A stretch of 64,000 bases of DNA from assembly GCA_021030915.1 (NCBI GenBank), contig JAGEMR010000047.1, positions 62,001 to 126,000 of the forward strand, read 5' to 3'. The position numbers and the translations under genes are program-made. Shown in pieces: positions 43,195 to 54,663 of this stretch (within the stretch, counting starts at the first letter, position 1; the number at the start of each line of letters is the position of its first letter). Source of the DNA: Astrothelium macrocarpum. Its lineage: Eukaryota > Ascomycota > Dothideomycetes > Trypetheliales > Trypetheliaceae. The notes under the pieces were generated by a model, which searched no databases, had not been told where the DNA came from, and saw only the letters and a program-made list of their open reading frames with translations.

Positions 43195-44025
43195 GGAAAA
43201 TTGAATGTGAATACAAATCTTGAAGAGGGTGAAAGCTCACGACGAAATTGGACGATCCTATTAGAGGGCGCGAAGAGGTACGTCACTAGGGTCAGTTCCT
43301 TGGTTTGTGACACTGAGATGGCACTTCCGTCTCGTCTCATCGGCAAATTATAATGACGTAGATACCTCATTCGCTGACCGAACATTCGGGCCTCTGCGTG
43401 AAACCAATAATCGGGCAGAGGCACTACATTACGTTGGTAATGGTAGCAATGAAGACGTTCTGCTGGTTTATTTATCGTCCGAACGCTTTACCTGTTCCTA
43501 ATGATGCTAGACTAGGATTGTGCTGATCATCCGACCAAACCATGTGGAAACCATGTGGTTTGGAGCTTGCGATTATTGACATATCTTTGCTATTCATGCT
43601 ACCTGCATCAAAACCAAGATCTTCCTCGCATGCAAGTTTGACTAATGCGACTTCCATTAAGACGACTCCCACTAAGACGACTTCCACTAAACATTCACTA
43701 CCGGCATTGCCTCAAAATATTCTCGGGATAAAGACTTCTCCTCATCCTTACAATTCTTTCGTATCTAATATCACACTCATAACTTCTGTTGCTTCTTGCT
43801 GTAGGAAGATCTCTTCGCGATAGCATGCGACTTGCTCAGGTGGTGCTCTTGTCAATAGTGCAATCTTGAGCGGTGTTGGGTCCACATCTGCCGAAACTCT
43901 AACAAACCATTTGCCTGCACTGAGCCTGTGGTAAGGATCGACCGGACCGTTATTTGGGTATAGCCTTGCGCTGATATCATTATGTATTTTCACTCACGTA
44001 TCGGCACACGCAAGAACTCCGCTAT
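43195..44025. other. Intergenic region with unassigned frames and a short tandem repeat
   Basis: Between the PIN-like carrier start and the Rrp1 stop. On the minus strand, 43993-43748 is an open frame of 81 codons (KWFVRVSADVDPTPLKIALL) that I cannot assign; a GTAAGG donor near its end could splice it to 43694. About 2.7 copies of a 15-bp unit (ACTTCCACTAAGACG with variants) lie at 43650-43690. No firm gene. Confidence 0.3.
43650..43690. repeat. Short 15-bp tandem repeat, about 2.7 copies
   Basis: Units at 43650, 43665 and 43680 differ by one or two bases (consensus ACTTCCACTAAGACG). Too short to call a minisatellite. Confidence 0.45.
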
Positions 44026-44955
44026 TCAGTCCTCAAGTCCGTTCCATTCATCATTGGTATACTGGTCAACTCTTTCGCTCATGTTTTCACGATTTACCTG
44101 CGCCCCGTTTTGTGCCTTGTCATGTGAAATATCATTTCCCTCCCAATTTGCCAGTCTCTCATCCTGCAGAACTTCTTGCGCCCTAACTCGAATCATTTTT
44201 GTAGTGCTCTGCCTTTTCAACTGCTTGATTGGCTTGAGGATGTCTTCGATGGGCATCAGCCCTTCCCGGTTAAGGTCGTTCTTGTCCAACTCGTCGACAT
44301 AAATATCCAGCATATGATAGCGTAAGCCGTCCGGTATTTTATTATTTGTTGGATTCAAAGGACCGGTGGATAGAACATCAAGATATTCTTTCCAAAAATC
44401 CGTATCTCGCCAGGTACGCTTGGCAAAAAAGTGAAATGAGGCAGCAAGGTATTGTCGAATCAAGTAGAGAAATTTATCCATGCTATAGGGGAGAGTTTCC
44501 ATTAGCTTTCGATGTGTTGACCTCGAAAGTTTTGCCTACCGGAGCGCATCAATTCCAACCCATTCTCGAGCCATTGTCTTCCAAAAGGCGTCCAAAAACG
44601 GCACGACATTTTGTATTGGCAAGTCCTCGATTAAGCTAGCCAGGTCTCGCACCAGTTGTTGCTGTGGCTTCGGCTTGTCGCTCATCCACATGCCTAAAAT
44701 GGCTTTTAGCGAGAGCAAAAGGAAGACTGTACATGACCAAATTACAGAAGAAGAGCCCCTTCCATAGCTTCAACAACTCAAGCTCGTTGAAAGTGGTGCG
44801 CTTGCTAATATACATGCGTAGACTTTCCAAGGCTGCGTCTCGCTTGATTTTGTCTTGCACAAGAAAGTCAGAATGATCAACCACAAGTGTAATCATAACA
44901 AACCACTCGAAGCCAATTGCTTGATGAAAGGATTGGTAGGAGAAGATGTTGCCAT
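44026..44955 (-). CDS. RRP1: Ribosomal RNA processing protein 1 (Rrp1 / Nop52 family)
   Basis: Nucleolar factor for 27S to 25S/5.8S rRNA processing. Model: complement join(44026..44482, 44540..44693, 44746..44853, 44904..44955), 256 residues, four exons, introns of 57, 52 and 50 nt. The joins give SSPTNPFIKQLASSDKIKRD, LKLWKGLFFCMWMSDKP, then WKTMAREWVGIDALRMDKFL, all standard for the Nop52 domain (LASLIEDLP..NVVPFLDAFW, YLIRQYLAASFHFFAKRTW, PDGLRYHMLDIYVDELDK). The acidic end DEWNGLED resembles other fungal Rrp1 C-termini, so I place the stop at 44026. Donor of intron 1 is GTTTGT. Confidence 0.9.
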
Positions 44956-45605
44956 CCCGAAGGTGGGCGCGTCAAGTTATACCATAGTCTGAAAAAGTCC
45001 TTGAGGTCGGCATGCAGGCGATCACCTTATCGATAGGGATGATAGGGGTCACATTGCTTGGCACCTTCTCCTAGTCAAATATGGAGTAGTCCGCACACCA
45101 GGAATAAGCAATCGTTTTTCCGATTATAATCTGCGCTGGCGAATGGTTTATATTGAATTAAGAATTGTGTGATTTTTTTGGTTCTATATTTTCACAAGAT
45201 AACGCCGCTTTGAAAAAAAAGATTGCATAACACCATCAGACACTTATATATAAATTACATAATCATAACATTACAAAATCTTGGTTATTTTTGGCGGGGG
45301 TTTTCTTAGTTTTCACTTTATACTTTTTCTTTGACTAACACTAAATTATTCACTCGATTTCGACTTTGATTACTCAAAATACTTGACAGATGAAGCCTTT
45401 CGAAGCTTTTCTAAACTTATAATCTGAAATGGCCAAGAAATTGAAAATGGTCAATATAGACTCTGACAAAAGAAAAATTAAATTTCTCATTCATCCACAT
45501 GAGGTAAATCTCGCATCTCTTTTCAGTCATAATAATTCAAATTAATAATGTATCCAGATCTCGGCTATAGTTTGCCATCGGTTACAGCCTGACTCGTCGG
45601 TACGG
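44956..45605. other. AT-rich intergenic region upstream of SET-domain gene
   Basis: Strongly AT-rich from about 45100 to 45560. A short frame beginning ATG 45429 (MAKKLKMVNIDSDKRKI) ends at TGA 45501 and could not be joined to the chromodomain segment. No repeat recognised. Confidence 0.45.
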
Positions 45606-46050
45606 TACCACATTGTGGAGTCGCGATTGAGTGCGCTTATTTAAACCTTGCAGATCGAAGAATACTTAGTCAAATGGAAAAGCGAATCGGTGAATCGCGT
45701 ACCACACTCCTGGCATACAGTGGAGGAACTCATCCATTGCCTTCACGTCATACAGTGCTATCTCCAGGAGCTGTCAGTTCACACCACGACACGCGTTCTT
45801 CTTTGACGCGTCTACTGATACGAAATGTAGTATTGCCGCTTCACCACCGGGGCTCTCATTTCGCAAGAGAAAATCTCCAAGCAACCATGGACACGCTTTA
45901 ACTCCAGCTAGTGAAGGCAGCCTGTCGCCTTCCATCACTTCCGACTCGACACTCTTTCCAGGATACCGATCCCGCAACACGCAATCACGTGATTTCCAGG
46001 TCTATAATGGCAAACTTGATGTTAAAGAAGGCTGGCTTAGAATGCAAAGA
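45606..46050 (+). pseudogene. Broken 5' part of the SET-domain gene: chromodomain with a stop and a frameshift
   Basis: Frame starting 45606 reads YHIVESRL, a TAA at 45642-45644, then IEEYLVKWKSESV and SWHTVEELIHCL, up to TGA 45804. Spacing from Tyr to the KW is 24 positions, as in Clr4, and the three aromatic-cage positions (Tyr, Trp, Trp) are present, so this is a chromodomain. From about 45796 a different frame is open (FDASTDTKCSIAASPPGL through GWLRMQR) and ends at a good donor, GTGAGC at 46051, with acceptor CTACAG at 46118; the 68-nt intron joins in phase to the SET-containing exon. No intron of plausible size repairs the TAA or the frame change, so this part looks degenerate, unless there is a sequence error. 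Confidence 0.6.
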
Positions 46051-46058
46051 GTGAGCCA

Positions 46059-47303
46059 ATGAATTATTTCCCCTATAGTCTAATATACTATTCGATGTTT
46101 TCTGACACTTTTCTACAGTCATATACTACTGATGTCCCTCAGATCGATTCCACCACGTTTCCAACAACTGAAATGATAGAAGAATCTCAGAGGACCCGCT
46201 TTAATACAGCGACAAATAAGATCAGAAGGGAATTCATAGAGCGGCTGGCGAGAATCAAATCTGCCACAGATGATGCCGTGGTGACCATGGCAAATACGAT
46301 TGATGAGGAGTCTCCCCCCCTGGATTTTCAGTTCGTCGATCAATCAGTCCTGCGGGAAGGAGTGATTAAATTGGACGACGACACATTGGAGGGTTGTCAA
46401 AAATGTAGACCAGATATGGGGTCTAATATCGGATGTCAATATACACGATGGTGCAGCTGTTTGGAGTACGCAAGAGTTGACGAAAATCGGCTGGATGAGG
46501 AGACATGGCCGCGATACCTGAAGTGGAAGGAGACGAATGAAGGTGACTCGTCGCAATTTCCTAGAAGGTTTCCCTATAGGATCGTTAAGATGGATGGCCT
46601 TCTCCTCAATGAATTCTATCTGGACTCTCGGCACACCATCTATGAGTGCAATGATCGATGCCGATGCGGACCAGGGTGCAAAACGAGGAATGTACAGTGG
46701 GGACGAAATATTCCACTACAAATCTTCAAAACGAAGGGCAGAGGTTGGGGGCTGAGGTGTCCTGTGGATCTTCGTCGAGGCCAATTTATCGACACATACC
46801 GAGGGGAAATCATCACGAATCAGGAGGCGGACCGTCGAGAAAAAAAGACGGGCTCAGGAAAAGACAGTTACCTTTACTCACTGGACAAGTTTCGCGAAGA
46901 AAAGGATCTCGAAGAACATGAGATGTTTGTCGTCGACGGACAATTTATGGGAGGCCCCACGCGCTTCATCAATCATTCTTGCGAGCCGAACTGCCGCCAG
47001 TACACCGTGTCATACAACAAGCACGATTTCCGAGTATACGAGTTGGCCTTTTTCGCTTGCCAAGATATTCCCAAGTATACAGAGCTCACATTTGATTACA
47101 TGGACAAAGATGAGGAGGACGAAGATGAGGAGGACGAAGATGAGGAGGACGAAGATGAGGAGGACGAAGATGAGGAGGACGAAGATGAGGGGCCATTTGG
47201 GAGCCAGGGCAAGGCAAGCGCAGAAGGTGTGAATGGAAGTGAGGACAGACTAGTCGAGTGCCGTTGCGGTTCCGAAAAGTGTCGAAAATGGCTCTGGATG
47301 TGA
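46059..47303 (+). CDS. SET-domain histone H3K9-type methyltransferase (Clr4/Dim-5/Suv39 family)
   Basis: Methylates histone H3, probably Lys9, in heterochromatin. The frame is continuous from ATG 46059 (414 residues). The real mRNA may instead splice an upstream exon to 46119 (intron 46051-46118), so the first 20 residues are doubtful. Domains: Cys-rich pre-SET (GCQKCRPDMG..CQYTRWCSCLEY, then YECNDRCRCGPGCKTRNVQ) at roughly residues 110-220; SET (GRGWGLRCPVDLRRGQFIDT, YRGEIIT, RFINHSCEPNC with the cofactor-binding NHSC, and ELTFDY with the catalytic Tyr); post-SET CRCGSEKCRKWLW at the end. Between SET and post-SET lies a perfect acidic repeat, DEEDE five times. Unlike Dim-5, an upstream but broken chromodomain indicates a Clr4-type ancestor. 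Confidence 0.85.
   Translation: MNYFPYSLIYYSMFSDTFLQSYTTDVPQIDSTTFPTTEMIEESQRTRFNTATNKIRREFIERLARIKSATDDAVVTMANTIDEESPPLDFQFVDQSVLREGVIKLDDDTLEGCQKCRPDMGSNIGCQYTRWCSCLEYARVDENRLDEETWPRYLKWKETNEGDSSQFPRRFPYRIVKMDGLLLNEFYLDSRHTIYECNDRCRCGPGCKTRNVQWGRNIPLQIFKTKGRGWGLRCPVDLRRGQFIDTYRGEIITNQEADRREKKTGSGKDSYLYSLDKFREEKDLEEHEMFVVDGQFMGGPTRFINHSCEPNCRQYTVSYNKHDFRVYELAFFACQDIPKYTELTFDYMDKDEEDEDEEDEDEEDEDEEDEDEEDEDEGPFGSQGKASAEGVNGSEDRLVECRCGSEKCRKWLWM
47109..47190 (+). repeat. 15-bp coding tandem repeat (DEEDE x5) in SET gene
   Basis: Five exact copies of GATGAGGAGGACGAA at 47109-47183 followed by seven bases of a sixth. In frame; encodes an acidic run between the SET domain and the zinc-binding post-SET motif. 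Confidence 0.9.
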
Positions 47304-48607
47304 AAAGGTCACAACGTGAGAGTCTCCACTTGCGTTTTCTGTGATCACAGCATTGATCCACCTTCACGTAATTAGTAGAATTAATTGTCCACACGAGCAA
47401 TGATAGAAGAAGGAGAAAAGGAAGCAACTGATGAATGTACAAAGTATCTCAACGGATGAGCTAGTGCGAAGCGAGCTGAAGGTTTGCAACGGCCAGCCAG
47501 CCAGTGGGAAAAGTGAGGGACCCAGGGACCTGACATCGAACTCGGCCCGGCACCATTAAGGCCGCGCGAGAAGGCATCACTGGGAAAAATTGTTTCGCCC
47601 TCCTCGCACTTCAATTTCTTCGTCCCGGAGCCAGCCATCCAAGCTGCTGTGCCTTGCCTTTCCCCGCCTTTGCTACACAGGCAGAATTGTCCCAGCACCC
47701 GGCACCAGCTCCGACCTTGCTCTCCGATCGTACCCGTGTCGCTGCGCTCTACCAAGCAGCCCACCCAATTGCTTCACGCCTGCGCTGCCTGCGACCTATC
47801 CAGCTCTGCTTGCGAGCGTAACCTCCTTCCCCTGTGCCCGGTATGTTTCCCCATTCCTCAATTTGTTCACAGACCCTGGTTTGCCTCTTCGTGCCTCCGT
47901 TCCCACTCAACCCTGCAGCATCACGGCCGAGGCATCATTGCCTGCCCACTACGGCGGGCGTGAAGGCGTATCTCGGAGCCTGTGACTCATTTTTACTTTT
48001 GTAAGCTTGGAGTTCCAGCAAGCTACACAATCCGGCATAGCTTCATGAATGGCAAAGACGCAGAAGCAATCGGGATTGAAATTACCCTTCCGCCTGTCAA
48101 ATCCAAGTCAATGCGCACTCGGAAGTCTTTACCAACTTCCTACCTGTACTAATTATCACCCAGGCGCAACCTTGACCTCTTTGCAAAATTGCCGTTAAAT
48201 TCCGGTCGCATTTGGCTTCTATAGCAATTTCGCTCCATCCACACCGACTTTCACGTTTCAAAGGTACATCTGAACGTCACACCGTATTGTGAGCACACAA
48301 GACGCCCGTCTGCCCCGCGACTTTCCGACCTCTAAAATTTTCCACCTATTTGCACCAACTAAACACTACCGGCATCGAAACGATTTGTCAGACGTCGCGT
48401 GGAGGTTGTGGTGAAGAGTGCTGGTGGCCTCTGCTGTCGGGTGCGTGACAAGAGTCGTGGGGCATTTTCCACTGGACGCTCGAGTTGACTCTGCATTCTT
48501 ATTGAGACAGTAATTCGAGCCTTGGTGGCGCAGAGCATTGTGCAGTAGGCGTGGGGTAGATATTCTACCCTGCTGTGGACTCTGCCGTTCTGTATAGCTG
48601 TTCAGCT
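47304..48607. other. Long upstream region of the La-motif gene
   Basis: 1.3 kb. Open frames on the plus strand around 47590-47985 are Ser/Pro/Cys-rich and unsupported. It is probably promoter and long 5' UTR of the La-motif gene; nothing else recognised. Confidence 0.5.
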
Positions 48608-51600
48608 ATGGCAACACCGAAATCGAGTCCGATCATTGAAGCTGGCCAGGCGCCATCAGGAGTCTCATATGCGCAAGCTGCCGGGAGAAAATCATTACCG
48701 ACACCACCAACATCTCGTACGACGAATAGTTTGCCTGAAGGGGCAGACGCTCAAAAAGATGTCACGGACAAATCAAGTAAGAGCTGGGCTGATGAGACTG
48801 AAGAAAATCTAGAGTCGGGGAAGAAGGAGTCAACTCAAGGTACCGCAACGCGCGAGAGCAGTACAGTGACCAAGGAAAGGCTACAACCATCGCAAACGCC
48901 CTCAGAGTCTCAAATTACCGCAGTTTCGGTCAGCTCGACACCAGAATTTGGAATATCTTCCACCTCTACGCTGGCTGAAAAAGAAGATGTTTCATCAATA
49001 CCAAACACCTCTTCGGAATCAACTTGGGAAAGCAAGTCTCAAGCTTCCAATCCGGCCGACAAAGGCACTGGTAATCAAAAAGAATCCAGTCTCCAGAATG
49101 AAGATGCAGTAAAGGAAAGTGCTCCACTCAAAGAAGCGCCACCTCCGCCTGTCAATATATGGCAGCAGCGTGCAAGAGAACAGCAAGCTGCCAAAGCTGT
49201 CGTCCAACCAAATCCATCAAAAGCGACCAGTCCTATCATTGCAACTACAGATCTGAGCAATAAGACTAGAACTCCAGGCTCAAGGGATCCAACACGATTC
49301 GAGGGGAGACGAAAGGCTCGTTCTGCCTCTGCTGGACAAGAGAGTGGTCCCGTAGGACATGGAAAAGATCGAAAGCGGAGCGTTGACACTGCTGGGAAGG
49401 GTAAAGAAGATGGAAAATCGACGAATAATCGCCGTACCTCGAGGTTTGACCATGAGACCGAACGTAGCTCAGTGAAGAAGCTCGGCACTAGATCGTCCGT
49501 CTCGGAGCAAGAAGAAGTGGCGACGTCGACCGAACCACCTTCAGTGAATGACGAGACATCGTGGCCTGCTATGGGGGTAAACAGCCCAGAGGAGAAGCAA
49601 CGTAAACCACTAGAAAAAGAAGAAAAAGAGCGCAACGTTGGACCTACTCCAAAATCGCATGGGAAACAGGAGTGGGTCCAAATGCCAATCCCGCAAGCAA
49701 ATTATTTATTTGACACACCGTTACCGAATACGAATCCTCGTAGAGGCGGACGAGGAGGCAGCAGGGGTAGTAGAGAAAATCCTGGTCGAGGCGCATTGAG
49801 TGCCGCGAATGGTTATCCAAAGGGCGAGAAAGCAGCAGGATCCGAGAATTCTGGGCAAAGCAACGAGGGTTTGAATAGTAAGAGCAAACGTGACAATTCA
49901 GAAGTCGATCTGGCACCAGCCGAGGATGCCAACACCACAGATACTGTGCTTTCAAGCAAGGGAAGTGCAGACTCTCAGCAAACAAACTCGCGCGCACCTG
50001 CCAAAGCCAACGTTCCGAGTGGGTTTGACCCTGGGAGAAATCGAGCACAGTTTAACAAGGAATCACAATCATCCCACAACTATCCGCCACGACAGTCCAA
50101 CGGGCCCAAATGGAAACGCAACGGCGATTACGACAATGATCGCCGTAGAGAAAGTGAGGGTGATGCGAAGCATGAGAGCCGAAGGACTTCTATTGCTACG
50201 CAAATGGAAGGTGAGTAAACACATGTTTCTTTAGTGTAGCCACACTCGAAATCATTCGAGGGTCATTTCTTTGGTTTTGAACTAACACTGTTTAATAGAG
50301 CCTCGAGAGCGGAGATCTACCATAACTGGGGAAACCATGCAGGGTCCTCGATTCGACAAATATGATCGTCGTGAAGAATATCCAACTCGAAGCTGGAAAG
50401 AAGCTAGTCACGAATCATATCCTCCTCGTGGCGGTGGTAGAGGGCGCGGAAGAGGTTCCCGTCGCGGTGGTTATCAGCATGGATATCACCAAGGTAACCA
50501 CAATGCTCCATCAACTTCGCATGCTTCATCTTACCAATTTCCCACTTCACCAACGTATCAGCAACACTTTGGGGGCTCTTACCAACCCTCGCGTGGCTAT
50601 CGAGGTCAGAGGCTACAGTCCGTACCAAATGGAGAGTATGGCCGTGCGTCTGGTGCCTATCCTACTGGACCAGGCCAAGTGCCTCCTCTACAGACCTGGT
50701 TTGATCCCACCACTTCTTATGAATATCAGATGGCGCAGTCTATGAGTGTCATGCCATGGACTCCGCAAATGGAACCCGTCACCCTTGTGCAACGGGTCAT
50801 CCAACAGCTGTGAGTTTCTTTATTCTTTGATCTTGGTTTTGTTCTCTCTCACTAATCCGCCTATAGAGAGTACTATCTGTCGCTAGAAAACATGTTGAAA
50901 GACACATTCCTTCGCAGTCACATGGACTCCAAGGGATATCTGGATCTCGAATTCGTCGCCAATTTTAACCGTTTAAAGGGATATGAAATGGAGATGATCA
51001 AACTTGGTTGTTATGAGTCCTCGGAGATTGATCTCAAGGTCGATGTCGATGGCAAATACAAGATTCGTAAAAGCCATGACTGGGAGCAGTGGGTTTTGGA
51101 CATGGATAAAAGGCAACCAAGCGCGCAAAACGAAGGCTCAGACCAGCTCACCGCTCCAGCAAGGCCTCAACCTGCACAGCTCTTTTTTGATCCTTTCCAG
51201 TATGCCGCACAGCCACCAACATCCCCTGGACACATTCCCAGCGGCCATAATGGGTATCCGATGGGTGGTGCATATCCAGCAATGAGTAGGACGTCGATGA
51301 ATTCCTACCCATGTTCTGCCCCCCCAGAATTTGTTAATCCAAACGAAGTCTTCCCAGAACAGCGCTCACAAGAAGATGTCAATTATCATGGTCCAAATGG
51401 TGAACCTCAGCGACAAGAGCAGCAGACTCAGGCCAGCTCTGGCGTGGGACCTCGCCAGCAAGAATTGGATTCATTCCCTGATGACAAGATTCCAGGTCTC
51501 AATGTGGTATATCGTGTGACGGATACAAACAATAACCGAGCACCGTATCATAGCCAGGAGACACGTACGTTCTCGAATGGTTCGATCGATGGAGGAGCTG

Positions 51601-52302
51601 TTGCGTCAGAATCGAGAAGAAGCAGCGAGCTTCAGTCTTCGCGTTCCCATGCGAATGGAACTGATGCTCATGACGGGTACGCTCACGGCGATGTTGCGAA
51701 AAATCATTGATTGGCGTTCCTGACAAGACTACAGTGAAAATAATGTTTTTCATATGAATCGCGTCAACTCTCCTACTTCAATTCCCTTGGAACGAAGCAA
51801 AAGTCCACAACAGGTCGAAGTCTTCTGGGTAAAGGATAGTACTACTCCAGTGGACCGCCTTCCTCTGGATACAGAAACGGAACCATACGCAATGCTTCAT
51901 CTGAATGCTTTGAACGATCGATTTAGCGAAAACTCAGAACCCTGCTCCAAAAACATGCTTGTACTATATCAGTTCTGGTCGCACTTTCTCATTCGTAACT
52001 TCAATACCATCATGTACAACGAATTTCGAAAATACGCCCTCGAAGATGCTGCAAAAGGATCGACTACTGGCATCAATAATCTCATTGAATTCTATGCGAA
52101 ATCTCTTTCAAGTCAATCCACCATTCGTGATCGTGTTGCTCGACACTATGCGGATCTGGTCAAGGACGAGAATACAGATTCTGAGCGACCGGCATTCCAG
52201 CAACTACGCAAACAATGGCGCGATGGAGCGCTCAATATGAAGAACCGAAAACGAATCAGTGAACACGTTGACCGAGACATGAGGGAGGATCTGGAAAATT
52301 GA
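48608..52302 (+). CDS. La-motif RNA-binding protein (LARP1/Sro9-like)
   Basis: Binds mRNA and probably regulates translation. Model: join(48608..50210, 50299..50809, 50867..51676, 51735..52302), 1163 residues. A long disordered Ser/Thr/Glu region starts with SGVSYAQAAGRKSLPTPP; Gly/Arg patches (RRGGRGGSRGSR; GGGRGRGRGSRRGG) resemble RGG boxes. The La motif is rebuilt across intron 2: VIQQLEYYLSLENMLKDTFL, SHMDSKGYLDLEFVANFNRL. Intron 3 (58 nt, GTACGC..CTGAC..ACAG) removes an apparent stop and joins to a conserved C-terminal helical region: EVFWVKDSTTPVDRLPLD, NMLVLYQFWSHFLIRNFNT, RDRVARHYADLVKDE. I recall this block in other fungal La proteins. The frame from 51754 is therefore not a separate gene. 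Confidence 0.87.
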
Positions 52303-52966
52303 AGGACTGAGCTTCTGTTCTCCACCCTGGCACGCCTCTCCAAACTGTTTTTCTGTTTGAACATTCAAGGCTCGACTTACGAATTGCGTCACCATACACC
52401 TTTCCATTTTACGTCTCATCCAGTCCATTGGCTCTCGGCCCAAGCATCTTTCTCTGTCGCTTGCGGAGTTTTACGGCGTACACACAAACGGCTTCCCACG
52501 AATTTCCGACGTATAGACTTTGCTATTTTCCAACTCAGCTTTCACTTAATCGCTTGCTCGATATCCCGTTCCTTGATATCAGTCAGGAGCACATGTTTTT
52601 CAAAAACCGGCGGAAAAATTAGAGACTCTGAATCGCCTCAGTCGAATATCGCTACCTTTCGACTTGAATCATCTGCATTAGCTTGCAGCAGCCAACATCC
52701 AACTGGCTTTTTTTTTTTCCTCCCCAAAATTTCCCCTTTTCTTTTCCTTTACCGACTTCTTCTTCTTCTTGCCTTTCCAAGCGAAAGACATTTGCTTTGC
52801 TGTTTGTCTGGCTCTTGCATAGCGGCATCGTGGCATGCGCGTCTCCGATTCTATTCGAACCTCCACTTTTTTTTTTAACTCGACAATACTTGATACGAAA
52901 GGCAGACATACACATTCCGGCATCGGTGGGACTTGAGGGGTCTTTAATTGTTATCTTGAGCGGCTG

Positions 52967-53009
<43 letters not shown>

Positions 53010-54148
53010 CGGACCTCGGTCATACATTCTATGTTTTCAATCACGGACGCTCTCTTGTGTGTTCTTCAAACGAACATTGAAAGAGGGGTCAGAGACTCGT
53101 TTGTCAAAGGGATCGGGACTCTTGCTAAGAAACAAATGATGCGTATGTGCTTGGCAGCGGGTTCTCATGATGACTTTTAGATGGCATTGGTGATGGGAAG
53201 CTGTGGTGGGTGGGATGGATGTGTCACTAGAGAGGATTTGTTGCTCAAGCTAGATCAAATGAAAAGTTGCTCGTGAAATGAGTGTCTGATTGTATTATGA
53301 ATGTGTGAAGTTTTGCCAAGACCCCATCGAATGCCATGCCCTTTTCTGAGCTACGCTAATGGATATCATTTTTGACATCATGCCTTTCTCCAATGGGAGA
53401 ATGCATACAGTTGGATCTGAGCAATCCCCGGGTCGTCTTCGCGGATCCGGATTCATTCAACTGATTTTATCGTCTTTCGAGGATTAATCAATGCTGACTG
53501 TATACATCCTTAGACTCAACTCCATTCGTTGCTGCTGCTTTCAGGATATTTCAAGTGTAAGTATAAACAATGAGCATCAAATTTGGTTTTCCAGGCTTTG
53601 GTCGCTAAATCCTGCTCCAAGTCTGCTTAAGGATAGCAAGGATGCAGAATGTAATGAGCTTCTGGACCATTTTCATGATCATACGACAGTGGTGTCAAAA
53701 CTGTCAATGCTGTTTCGCGTTACGAGATAGTGAGTTAGGATTCAGCCAACAGCCACACAGTGACAATAGGCATATTCGTAGACCCTCGTGTCGCTCACCA
53801 ATAGTCTCCAAGAAGCGAAATGCGATTCATGCTTCACCAGCCTCATTCCTGTCGATCTACATCGACCGGCTCAATAATACCTCAGTACGCATAAGAGAAA
53901 GCGATGGGGACCACATGTAAATCAGAGCGGAAACGATGCACAATAACAGCAAGCCAAAGAATTTTGTAGAACCTGTGGAAACAGCCGTTCGATTTCTCTG
54001 TATATGCACATGGCCGACATGTGCGTCTATGGTCAATCATGCGAGTATTGATGTAGCCCTCCCGCAACTAAAATCTTGTCAGCGACATCTTCCAAATCTC
54101 CATTACCACCTCGACACACCTGAAAAATGACATGCTACGCCTCTCATC
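52303..54148. other. Long intergenic region with a CTA microsatellite
   Basis: 1.85 kb between the La gene and the ESSS subunit stop. Contains a pyrimidine-rich stretch at about 52705-52790 and the CTA repeat at 52967-53009. Frames include a poly-Tyr reading of the repeat and are not genes to my eye. Confidence 0.5.
52967..53009. repeat. (CTA)n microsatellite, about 14 units
   Basis: Uninterrupted CTA trinucleotide run. Non-coding context. Confidence 0.95.
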
Positions 54149-54663
54149 CTACGACTTCTTCGCATCAGGATCCTCTAATATCCCTTCCGCTTCCAACCGC
54201 CTTCTTGCCTCTTCAAGCGCCCACGTTTGTATACTGCATCACAAACCACGAATTAGCCAAACGCTGATCTCACAATCTTCCTCCCTCCCTCTATCACCCA
54301 GTCACCACCCTCTCCCACCTCCCACCCCGCCCAGGAGACCACACATCCACACAAAGCAACTCAAACTCACCTCGTATCCGGCTTATACATATACCCCACC
54401 ACCAAAAACAGCATGCACCCGCCAAACCCATAGAACCAAATCGGCTCCCACCGCTCCTTCACGGGTTTTTCCCCAGGCGGCACCCCCCACAGCCAGCCGC
54501 CGGGCGGCTCGTACGGCGACTCATGCTGGTGATCGCCGCTGCTCCGCGCAGCGACGGCGTTGGAGAAGGGCTGTTGTCGGAGGGCGAGCGTGGCGCGAGG
54601 CACGCTCGACGAGAGTAAGTGGCGTCCGGCGCAGGTGGTGGTGGCGCGTAGGGAGGGGAGCAT
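54149..54663 (-). CDS. NADH:ubiquinone oxidoreductase ESSS subunit (complex I, NDUFB11 family)
   Basis: Accessory membrane-arm subunit of mitochondrial complex I. Model: complement join(54149..54233, 54371..54663), 125 residues, intron 137 nt. The N-terminal ~40 residues have Arg, Ser and Leu but almost no acidic residues (MLPSLRATTTCAGRHLLSSS), a mitochondrial presequence. The mature part has YEPPGGWLWGVPPGEKPVKE and RWEPIWFYGFGGCMLFLVVG, with one membrane segment, then YMYKPDT-SIQTWALEEARRR after the join, closing with LEAEGILEDPDAKKS. The motif order and length are those of fungal ESSS subunits. Confidence 0.9.

Noticed and set aside
45631..45653. A 23-nt intron removing the TAA in the chromodomain
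   Set aside because: It has GT and AG ends but is far below usual fungal intron size, and its removal breaks the chromodomain frame.
47381..47985. Plus- and minus-strand frames before the La-motif gene
   Set aside because: No family resemblance, low-complexity Ser/Pro/Cys; better explained as 5' UTR and promoter.
51754..52302. Separate gene encoding the VLYQFWSHFLIRNF protein
   Set aside because: A 58-nt intron with good signals joins it in frame to the La-motif gene, and I recall the same region at the end of other fungal La proteins.
52683..53180. Open frame with a poly-Tyr run
   Set aside because: It is a reading of the CTA microsatellite and a pyrimidine-rich tract with no domain.
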